This document shows, piece after piece, positions 1-6,844 of a stretch of 18,355 nt of DNA. The DNA comes from RGIG2206 sp045648425 (GTDB lineage Bacteria; Bacillota; Clostridia; Oscillospirales; Acutalibacteraceae), in NCBI GenBank assembly GCA_045648425.1, contig JAZRNV010000041.1, positions 1 through 18,355 on the forward strand, read 5' to 3'. Positions within the stretch are counted from its first letter, which is position 1, and the number at the start of each line of letters is the position of its first letter. A model generated the notes under the pieces. That model made no database searches and was not told the DNA's origin. It saw only the letters and a list, made by a program, of their open reading frames with translations. The translations under genes were made by a program, and so were the position numbers.

Positions 1-103
1 CATGTTGGTGTGAAGTGCAACATCGCTCACAACACTTTCTGTAGTTGGGCCTTAATTGCCTACAAAACACAAGCAGTAATAGCAAAACTAAAACACCGAG
101 CAT
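1..103 (-). other. Doubtful partial reading frame at left edge
   Basis: From an ATG at 103 the minus strand stays open to the window edge (34 codons). It would begin MLGVLVLLLLLVF, a hydrophobic segment, followed by a Cys-rich stretch with CC and ERCC. This loosely resembles the membrane-anchored zinc-knuckle protein at 2075-2335. No Shine-Dalgarno sequence precedes the ATG (the upstream bases are AT-rich) and there is a terminator at 135-173. A plus-strand frame is also open from 1 to about 108, so chance is a real possibility. I cannot assign a function. Confidence 0.15.
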
Positions 104-134
104 ATTAAAGATAAATTTTAGTGGAATAAAAGGC

Positions 135-173
135 AAAAAGCAACGATAACGCTGACCCCTATCGTGGCTTTTT
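135..173 (-). terminator. Rho-independent terminator of the six-gene operon
   Basis: The arms are 135-148 and 160-173. They pair as AAAAAGC/GCTTTTT plus ACGATA/TATCGT with one internal mismatch, around an 11-nt loop. The minus-strand transcript ends the stem in a run of five T, and the A-run on the other side makes it potentially bidirectional. It lies about 80 bases after the stop codon of the RyR-domain gene and is the first good terminator downstream of the promoter at 14913-14941. Confidence 0.8.
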
Positions 174-184
174 AACATATTAGG

Positions 185-225
185 CCGCAAAAATTTGCTT
201 TTTTAGGCGGTTTATCCCTAACCGC
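185..225 (-). other. Short hairpins after the last operon gene
   Basis: GCGGTT (207-212) and AACCGC (220-225) form a 6-bp stem. The same 207-210 bases could instead pair with CCGC at 185-188, extended by AAAAA/TTTTT. The two foldings exclude each other. Neither has a U-run placed as in a standard terminator, so this may only be 3'-end structure of the operon mRNA. Confidence 0.3.
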
Positions 226-251
226 AACTCCCTTTTGCTCGGTGTTTTTTA

Positions 252-2042
252 TCAATCGTCGTCTTTTATCTGATCGCTAAGAGGCAAATCATAAAACGGC
301 ACAAGACAATTATGAGTCTTAGCCAAATCGTTTCTGCCGGATTTTTCAGTTGTTCCGCCCCATACATACCCTTCCGAACGAGTATAGGCATTCCACCTGC
401 AATGCTCAAGCTCACGAAGACCCCAAAGCTCATAATCAGTGCGGTCTTTAGGAGCTTTATCGGCGCCCGGAATGCCACACAGCACCTTCATCTTATGATG
501 AATTGCAGAAGCAACCGAAGATTTATAATTATAGTCGTAGCACCAAAAATCGCTCTCTTGACCCCACTTCAAATGTCGTGAAAGAGCTTCTGCTTCTACA
601 TCTGAATCTAACACAACCGACTCAGAATACGACTCTGTCAAATCGCCAATATAATCAATTTTATATTCTTGACCTTTAAAGTTTGTAATGCCGGTCAATG
701 CGTTTTTCTTTTCGCTGTTATAAACAATTGCTTGAATCTGAGAATTATATCCCATTCTTTCACATAAAGTTCTAATTTTTACAGCGGCAGAAATATTTTT
801 TTCGTCAGTTCCCAGTGCAATAAAAACATAAGTTGTTTGAGGCAACGATGCAAACTTTTCATCAAAATCGACAGAATCAATATCTAAAGAAGGATGAATA
901 TTGATTGTATATTTTGCTTCGCCTCTAATATCAAGTTTGCCGCTGAATTTCATTAACTCGGGGCATTCTGATGTGAATTTATCAGCAGCATTATCAGCTA
1001 TATCAAACGCATTTATTTGCACCAAATAACCATTCATTTGGCCAAACCAAGAGAGGGCCTTGGTCATCTCGCTGCCGTGCTGACCCAAGCCGATAACAAC
1101 AGCGTTGATTTTTTTAACATTGGTTCCGTCATCAAGTGCGCTTTCAAAGATTGTCTCATAGCCCTTATCATATAGGTTTCTGTAAATAAGAGAACGCACT
1201 TCGTTAATTCTGCGCACCTTAAGCTTAACAGAATCCTGAGAAGACAGGTTCTTAATAGCGTTAGAGAGCAACACCTCTGACTCAACCTGCGTTGAAAATA
1301 CATAAAGGTTAGAATTATCACGGTTTTTATAAGTTTCGATAAGCTTAAGTGACTGTGTAAGATTCTCTGTGTTATCGTCACCAATTACAAAGAATGAGAT
1401 TTGACTGTTTTTGCTGTGAAATGAGAATTTGATTGTAACAATATCCTTTTTAAAACAGACAGCTCCGAGTTTCTTTGCTGTTTCAATTAACTCAAAGCCC
1501 TCTTCCTCATCCTTTTCAAAAACATCGGTAAACACAAAAAATCTTTTTTTATCGTTTTCATATAAGCTTTGGGCTAAAGATAACGATTTTTCGTTCAACT
1601 CAGAAAACACAAATGTATCATGATTAAAATGAGTGATATAACGTCTGTAAGCCGAAGCGTTCTTAAAGAAGGAAAGCACAAATCCAAAGGTTAAAATGGG
1701 AGCACAAACAAACAATATAGAAAACATAACACTATATGCTCTTACAACCCATGGAGCTGCATCGGGAAGATTTTTAACTATAAAATCAAACTCACCGTCA
1801 ACAATAAAAAGACGAATCATATTGTGAATCGAGATTAGAACAGTCTCAAACACACCACAATCGCCCGACTTAAAATTATTAAGATAAATAGGAATAAAAA
1901 GTATAACCGATGACAACACCACACCAACAAATAAAGCATTGGTAAGTTTAAATGCTCCATTTTTCTTGTGTCTGACAAAGGCAAAAACAATTGATGTTAA
2001 AAAACATGCAACAGAAACTATCAAATAAAACAGACTGCTCAT
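252..2042 (-). CDS. Membrane protein with two TrkA-N/RCK-like Rossmann domains and a C-terminal RyR domain
   Basis: A 596-residue protein. Three hydrophobic segments (about residues 3-24, 33-53 and 102-126) put the rest in the cytoplasm. Residues about 140-270 look like a TrkA-N/RCK Rossmann fold whose dinucleotide loop is degenerate (FSELNEKS). Residues about 312-450 are a second Rossmann domain with an intact GLGQHG loop (318-323) and a strand YVFIALGTDE. Residues about 540-590 match the RyR (ryanodine-receptor repeat) family: ELEHCRW, a GY-W turn, then KTHNCLVPFYDLP. In other proteins RCK domains bind nucleotides or ions and gate channels, and RyR domains are thought to bind small ligands, so a ligand-sensing membrane subunit is a fair inference. 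No pore motif is visible. The start is ATG at 2042 rather than the in-frame GTG at 2054, because GGAGG lies 5 bases before the ATG. Last gene of the operon, 32 bases after the zinc-knuckle gene. Confidence 0.85.
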   Translation of the reverse strand: MSSLFYLIVSVACFLTSIVFAFVRHKKNGAFKLTNALFVGVVLSSVILFIPIYLNNFKSGDCGVFETVLISIHNMIRLFIVDGEFDFIVKNLPDAAPWVVRAYSVMFSILFVCAPILTFGFVLSFFKNASAYRRYITHFNHDTFVFSELNEKSLSLAQSLYENDKKRFFVFTDVFEKDEEEGFELIETAKKLGAVCFKKDIVTIKFSFHSKNSQISFFVIGDDNTENLTQSLKLIETYKNRDNSNLYVFSTQVESEVLLSNAIKNLSSQDSVKLKVRRINEVRSLIYRNLYDKGYETIFESALDDGTNVKKINAVVIGLGQHGSEMTKALSWFGQMNGYLVQINAFDIADNAADKFTSECPELMKFSGKLDIRGEAKYTINIHPSLDIDSVDFDEKFASLPQTTYVFIALGTDEKNISAAVKIRTLCERMGYNSQIQAIVYNSEKKNALTGITNFKGQEYKIDYIGDLTESYSESVVLDSDVEAEALSRHLKWGQESDFWCYDYNYKSSVASAIHHKMKVLCGIPGADKAPKDRTDYELWGLRELEHCRWNAYTRSEGYVWGGTTEKSGRNDLAKTHNCLVPFYDLPLSDQIKDDD

Positions 2043-2074
2043 ATTATCCTCCACAAAAAGAACATTGTAAATAA

Positions 2075-2335
2075 TCAGTCAAACAAATCCTTCTTGAAAT
2101 CATCCACATCAGCGCCCGCTAAAATTTCAATAGCGTGATGTTTTTCGGCACAGTCCTTACAAATGGTATAATCTTCGTCTTCATCGGTAAACCACTCTGC
2201 AATAGCAATCGGCTCATATCCCCTTCCGACAAAGAAATCCTCACAGTCATCGCAGGTATGGCAAAGTTTTGGAATAAAAATAATACCCAGTACAACAACA
2301 ATAATTACAACTACAACAGCAGCTGTTTTTTTCAT
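2075..2335 (-). CDS. Small membrane-anchored zinc-knuckle protein
   Basis: An 86-residue protein: MKK, then one hydrophobic helix (about residues 5-21), then a Cys-rich domain with C25, C28, C31 and C59, C62. The pairs CDDC and CKDC, 27 residues apart, are spaced like the two halves of a zinc ribbon or treble clef; HH at 66-67 follows. The tail is acidic. The lack of a Cys right after the helix in a lipobox context makes a plain membrane anchor more likely than a lipoprotein. AAGGAG lies 8 bases before the ATG. It sits between the big zincin gene and the RyR gene, and its CxxC...CxxC pattern echoes the zinc knuckle of the zincin, so it may be an accessory of the same complex. No family recognised. 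Confidence 0.8.
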   Translation of the reverse strand: MKKTAAVVVVIIVVVLGIIFIPKLCHTCDDCEDFFVGRGYEPIAIAEWFTDEDEDYTICKDCAEKHHAIEILAGADVDDFKKDLFD

Positions 2336-2363
2336 AATAAAAACTCCTTTTTATTGAATATAT

Positions 2364-2405
2364 TGCGGTTAAAGCTCTAACAGTTCAGCTAAAGGTCTAA
2401 CCGCA
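2364..2405. repeat. Inverted and direct repeats between operon genes 4 and 5
   Basis: TGCGGTTA at 2364-2371 and TAACCGCA at 2398-2405 form an 8-bp inverted repeat. Within it, AAAGCTCTAAC (2371-2381) and AAAGGTCTAAC (2391-2401) are 11-bp direct repeats with one mismatch, exactly 20 bases apart, which is about two helical turns. They lie just upstream of the ribosome binding site of the 86-residue gene. No convincing -35/-10 pair is present, so the repeats may mark a protein site or an mRNA structure. CTAACCGCA also occurs at 218-226. Confidence 0.5.
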
Positions 2406-2414
2406 GCATATTGC

Positions 2415-2444
2415 TACCCTGCCGCCCAAAAGGACGGCAGGGTA
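2415..2444 (-). other. Strong intercistronic hairpin without U-tract
   Basis: The arms are 2415-2427 and 2432-2444: TACCCTGCCG and CGGCAGGGTA plus a G-T wobble and two more GC pairs in the minus-strand RNA, closing on a UUUU loop (13 bp). It begins 6 bases after the stop codon of the 1464-residue gene. No T-run follows on the minus strand, so it is probably not an efficient terminator; it would fit a 3'-end protecting stem or a processing site that sets the expression of the last two genes. Confidence 0.7.
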
Positions 2445-2449
2445 ATATG

Positions 2450-5400
2450 TTATTTGTTTCTGACCGCTTCAACATCTTCGGCATTAATACCGTCAGTAGG
2501 CATTCTGACTGTAAATGAGCCACAATATTCTAATCCCAAAGGTGTATCAACATTCATAAACGGGGTAGCTTTTGTGATAACGGTGCCATAAGAGAAGGGA
2601 TAATTGGCGCAATAACGCAAAAATCCGTGGCCATACTCATCATCACGATGGGCGGTTATAATCTCTTCACGTTTAGCAGTGGCCGGTTCATTGATCAAAT
2701 ATGCATATTGAACCTCAACCCACTTGGCCATGCCTTCATAGATTTCAAGGCGCATATTTTTGCCGTACTTTTTGCGGATTGCCTTGTCATCCCAATTAAT
2801 ATACTGCCAAATATGGGTTAGTTCGTGAGCCATAGTAAGCATAGATGCCATACGAGGCGAACCGTTTTCGACTAAAAGTGAATAGCCGTGGCGATCACTT
2901 ATAGCAACACCGAGAACTCTACCGTCAGCTTTGGGCGTTGGTACAAATGCTTTGCCCAAACGCCTGTGTAAGGTTTTGGAATTAACCATTTCAACCTTAA
3001 TGCCAACGTTTATCTTAATTCCAAAGAAGGATTCCATGTTGCGTTTTACATCTTCAAATATCTTTCGGAATTCTTCTCCGGTTTTAATTGCGGTTCGGCT
3101 GCAAGCTAGACACCTGTCGCGTCCGTCTGCCAATGTTTCATATTCTACACCGAGAATTTCTGTTCCGCAGAAATCGCAATACCTTGAATCAGGTCGATCG
3201 GGTATGTAGGTTTCCTCAATAAGTTTAGCGATGTTTTTACCGTCTCTCGCCTGCTTAAGAGGATTATTAATCGTACCCATTTGTGCAAGATACTCAAATG
3301 CACCAACCACATCAATACAAGAAGGTTCAGTTTCAGCACCATAAAGCATATAATATCGCTCGTGATAAGGTGCTTTTACCGGAATAACGCTTCCTGCAAC
3401 AGTATTGTCAGCTGCGGTTGCTGCATCCTTATCTTCTACAGCACTGTCCTGTGGTGTTGGTTCTGCAGGAACCTCCGGCTCTTGAACATTAGTTGCGTCA
3501 GGAGCATCTTCCACTATAACATTAGCGGTATCATCTACTGCATCAACAGGTGTGTTAACAGGCGCTTCTTCAGGCGCTTCTTCAGGCGCATCTGCAGGTT
3601 CTTCCTTCTTGGGTTTTCTTTTAAACCAGCCCTTGATTTTGCCAAACACTTTCTTGATGCCTCGGCCGATTTTTCCGAAGAAGCCCTTACGTTTCTTTTC
3701 AGAAGAATCTTCGTAGTCAAACTCTACTGCGGGCTGCGGATCCTCAGGAGGATTCAAGCTCTTATCAAGTGTCTCCATATGCCAGTCGAGATAATCATAA
3801 ATAATATTAAAAATTCTCTGCAGATTTCTCTCAACCGCAACGGTAAGGCCAAGATCAAGCTGACTGTCCTCAACAATATAAATGGCATTAGAGTTAAGCT
3901 CGCATCCCTCACCCGTTATTGAGTAAGTAAGCGGGTTAATCTCATTTTGCTCGATGAAAGAGTCGTCAGTCAAAGCACATATATAGGCCTGGTTTTCAGC
4001 AAAAAGTGTTCTGAATATCTCGTTAAACAAGACAGTAATTGTATAACGGATATTATTATTAAGTTTTCCGCCAAAATCAGGTAACTCAACGCAAAGTATT
4101 TCTTTGTTACGATATACGCGCTGAGGAATACCGTTGTTTTCACCTTCAAATTGAACTTTCTTAGCTTTAGCAAAGTCGTTATACCCTTGCATATTATAAT
4201 AGCCGGATGTATCAACGCAAATATCCGCAAACATCTTGACAATTCTGAGGCCTTGAATGTTTTTGCAGGCACCAATCTTATCAGAGGCCTTTAAGCCCTT
4301 TATTGTATAGTTGCGAATTTGTCTGTATGAAGGTCTGCCTGTAATATGGTCTGCTGCACGGCGAACCAAAACTTGACCGTCGGCGGTGAGGTATTGCATT
4401 TCGTAATATTTGCCGCCGAAGGTAAAGAACTGACTGGGAAGATACTTTTGGTAAATGTGTCCGCAAAGCTCAGAACCAAGATAATACTGTTGGCCCTTCT
4501 CATCCTCTGCAATATATCCGGCAGAGCGTAGGTCTGCAACGCACACCTTCAAGAAATCAGGGTCATCTATATAATAGACGGTTTCCATTTTGCCCAATTT
4601 AACATTAAACCGTGCCGACTCTTTTATGAGATCAAAGCTCCAGTCGCGGTTGCCAAGCTTAAGCGAGTAACTATCAGCATCTTTAACTGCCAGTTTATAT
4701 TCATCATTTGATGCCCTGACAAAAGCATCACCAAAGCAATTAGAAAGCTCATACCAAAGCTGCTTTTTAAGATCAAACACACTTATTCCAAGCAACGAAA
4801 ACTCTTTGCACAAGGTATCTTCGCATACAGGGAAAGTGCTGAGCATAAGCAAAATACGCAACAATGTATTTCGGCCACTGCGTGTATAATCAGCAACAAT
4901 ATAAGGAACAGCTTTTGCATCCGCCTCAAAAATAGAAGCATTATCAGCCATATAATCACGAAGAAGATAATCAGATGAGATTATGTTTATAAAGCCCTGT
5001 TCGCTTGTTCTGGTAGAAAAATCACGCAAAATTTCGAACATATTGTAGGACTCGTCTTCAACAGTGATATAACTGTGCTTTTGAGGTTCTGCGCTCCACA
5101 GGTTGGGCGAAGTTACGAAGCTTTCATCAACAGAGCCCTGAGCAGTCGCCAAGCTGGCGTACTTGGTAAGGTCATAGTAATACTGCTTGCTTATCCAGCT
5201 TATATCAGTAACAGGGAAAGTCTCACCGCCATACCAGTAAGTTTTTGAAACCTGATTTTTCAAAGCAGCAAAAGATAGCTCTGTTCCAACACCTAAATAG
5301 CGTGAAACATTGGGAAAAAGTCTGTGATGCAAATATTCATCATCGGCACCCCAGCACATATAAGAAGATGTACCAAGATGCTTTTTAGTGGCAGAAACCT

Positions 5401-6844
5401 CTGTAATACTTGTCATCAGCACATGAGACAACGCATCAACAAGTCCGTCACAGTTTTTATCGCAAACGCAATAAACGGTTTCGTCGTAATTGCATTTTTT
5501 AACAAGCAAATTCAAGCCAATCTGAGCAGATGACAAAAGCTTTGAGGGCTCAATCACCACAAAGAATCCAACGTTTTCAAGGAATTCGGAATTTGCATTA
5601 TGCAACTCAATGTTTAATACATCGGAACGGGTTACAATACCGATATCCAAATCCTGAGCAGAAGAATCAAGAACACCGATATTCCACATAAAAGGAATGT
5701 TGGTGATAGACTCTATTCCCTTTTCAATCCAACCTTTAATATCATCCTCAACCGAGTGCCTTCCCAGAACAACGAGAACCTTTTTGTGTTGAAGCAAGGT
5801 TCTGTTCATAGGATAAAAAGCATAAGGAATCAAATCATTGTAAAAAGGATTATTAAACAGTATGCTTTTGCCGTTAAGCATATCCAAGGATGAACGGATA
5901 TAGTTGTGATCTAACGTAAACCCGGTTTTGTTAAGAGCGCTGAAATAAGTTGCAAAAGCTACCACCTTTTGGTCTTCACTTTGCTCAAGCTCTCGCAAAA
6001 TCTCATCGGTGGTCATACCGTATTCAAGGGCATTGTTAATGCCGGTGTTTTCAGCAAGCAGCTTGTCACCAAAAACAGAACGCAAAAAGCGCCGCAGCAA
6101 TGAATAATTAACTGTTTTATATGCTTCTTCATCCTCACCGAGAATATCTTGAGAATACTCCCGTCTGGTGGAACCGTCAAGGAAGAAGAACAGCTCTCCT
6201 ACAAAGATTATGCCGAAAACAGGATAAAACACGGCCGACATAAGTTCTTCAAAATAGAAGTATCGGCTGACTATCATGAGCAAACACGACAAGATCACAG
6301 CACTGAAGTAAAACAGCTTAAACATTCCGCGAACCTGCACATATTCTTCTTTTATGCACCATTTGCTCTTTTCGGGAAAATACTCATAAAAGATGCCGGC
6401 AACTTTAGCGTGAATTTCACCATCCAATTTAACCGATCTGTTGAGAATAGAAATACATATTTTTTTGACAATAATATACACTAATATTATCAGCGTATTG
6501 GCAATAAAGAATACCCAGAAATTAAGATTCAATCTCCTTATAAGCTGTTTTACAAAACGCGAAAGTTTCAACAGCAATGCGCTGATTGAATCGGGCATCC
6601 AGCTTTCATTAGACCAGTTTTTAAACCAAGCAGGAATGTTGCGTATAAACTCTAAAATCCATTCACAAACATTGTTAACCAGAAGCATAGCCACTATAAC
6701 ATAGACAAGTGAAATGACAGGCATCCAATACTGCTTGCTTCGATCAACCTTATCCAAGTTGTTTTTTCTGTTTGCTAAACACAAGAGAAGGAAGGGCAGG
6801 ATTGCGATCAACAATTTTACGACTGTAAGTATTTTATCAATCAT
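2450..6844 (-). CDS. Very large polytopic membrane protein with LIM-like zinc knuckle and HExxH (DA1-like) peptidase C-terminus
   Basis: A 1464-residue protein. Five hydrophobic segments (about 5-23, 42-60, 108-127, 175-195, 203-222) are followed by a long cytoplasmic region. Residues about 320-690 form an alpha/beta region I cannot name, with strands such as KVLVVLGR and FFVVIEPS and clusters like YCVCDKNCDGLVDALSH; no proper Walker A is present. Residues 1050-1080 are a Lys/Gly/Phe-rich amphipathic stretch, then a Pro/Ala/Glu linker to about 1150. C1223-x2-C1226 and C1245-x2-C1248 make a LIM-like zinc knuckle. A zincin motif HELTH (1340-1344) is followed by glutamates E1370 and E1377, candidates for the third zinc ligand. 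Zinc knuckle plus zincin resembles the LIM-DA1 peptidase family (plant DA1), which cleaves proteins; the resemblance is by eye. ATG at 6844 follows GGAGG at good spacing and overlaps the preceding gene by 8 bases, implying translational coupling. Confidence 0.85.
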   Translation of the reverse strand: MIDKILTVVKLLIAILPFLLLCLANRKNNLDKVDRSKQYWMPVISLVYVIVAMLLVNNVCEWILEFIRNIPAWFKNWSNESWMPDSISALLLKLSRFVKQLIRRLNLNFWVFFIANTLIILVYIIVKKICISILNRSVKLDGEIHAKVAGIFYEYFPEKSKWCIKEEYVQVRGMFKLFYFSAVILSCLLMIVSRYFYFEELMSAVFYPVFGIIFVGELFFFLDGSTRREYSQDILGEDEEAYKTVNYSLLRRFLRSVFGDKLLAENTGINNALEYGMTTDEILRELEQSEDQKVVAFATYFSALNKTGFTLDHNYIRSSLDMLNGKSILFNNPFYNDLIPYAFYPMNRTLLQHKKVLVVLGRHSVEDDIKGWIEKGIESITNIPFMWNIGVLDSSAQDLDIGIVTRSDVLNIELHNANSEFLENVGFFVVIEPSKLLSSAQIGLNLLVKKCNYDETVYCVCDKNCDGLVDALSHVLMTSITEVSATKKHLGTSSYMCWGADDEYLHHRLFPNVSRYLGVGTELSFAALKNQVSKTYWYGGETFPVTDISWISKQYYYDLTKYASLATAQGSVDESFVTSPNLWSAEPQKHSYITVEDESYNMFEILRDFSTRTSEQGFINIISSDYLLRDYMADNASIFEADAKAVPYIVADYTRSGRNTLLRILLMLSTFPVCEDTLCKEFSLLGISVFDLKKQLWYELSNCFGDAFVRASNDEYKLAVKDADSYSLKLGNRDWSFDLIKESARFNVKLGKMETVYYIDDPDFLKVCVADLRSAGYIAEDEKGQQYYLGSELCGHIYQKYLPSQFFTFGGKYYEMQYLTADGQVLVRRAADHITGRPSYRQIRNYTIKGLKASDKIGACKNIQGLRIVKMFADICVDTSGYYNMQGYNDFAKAKKVQFEGENNGIPQRVYRNKEILCVELPDFGGKLNNNIRYTITVLFNEIFRTLFAENQAYICALTDDSFIEQNEINPLTYSITGEGCELNSNAIYIVEDSQLDLGLTVAVERNLQRIFNIIYDYLDWHMETLDKSLNPPEDPQPAVEFDYEDSSEKKRKGFFGKIGRGIKKVFGKIKGWFKRKPKKEEPADAPEEAPEEAPVNTPVDAVDDTANVIVEDAPDATNVQEPEVPAEPTPQDSAVEDKDAATAADNTVAGSVIPVKAPYHERYYMLYGAETEPSCIDVVGAFEYLAQMGTINNPLKQARDGKNIAKLIEETYIPDRPDSRYCDFCGTEILGVEYETLADGRDRCLACSRTAIKTGEEFRKIFEDVKRNMESFFGIKINVGIKVEMVNSKTLHRRLGKAFVPTPKADGRVLGVAISDRHGYSLLVENGSPRMASMLTMAHELTHIWQYINWDDKAIRKKYGKNMRLEIYEGMAKWVEVQYAYLINEPATAKREEIITAHRDDEYGHGFLRYCANYPFSYGTVITKATPFMNVDTPLGLEYCGSFTVRMPTDGINAEDVEAVRNK
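3559..3594 (-). repeat. 12-bp tandem repeat in the linker of the zincin gene
   Basis: Two perfect copies of CAGGCGCTTCTT (3559-3582) and a degenerate third (3583-3594) encode the repeated Ala-Pro-Glu-Glu units of the acidic linker. In-frame copy-number change would lengthen or shorten the linker by four residues. Confidence 0.7.

Noticed and set aside
2043..2054. Upstream GTG start for the RyR-domain protein
   Set aside because: The GTG lies at the edge of the GGAGG that serves the ATG at 2042.
2364..2405. Direct repeats as a CRISPR-like array
   Set aside because: Only two 11-bp copies, one mismatch, and no further units or cas genes.
3281..3922. Plus-strand open frame of 213 codons with many Cys and Arg residues
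   Set aside because: It lies wholly antisense to the linker of the 1464-residue protein, whose Glu/Ala/Pro codons leave few stops on the opposite strand; no ribosome binding site or recognisable domain.
5855..5872. NGKS in the 1464-residue protein as a Walker A motif
   Set aside because: The preceding residues lack the GxxxxGK pattern (SSLDMLNGKS), so it is not a credible P-loop.
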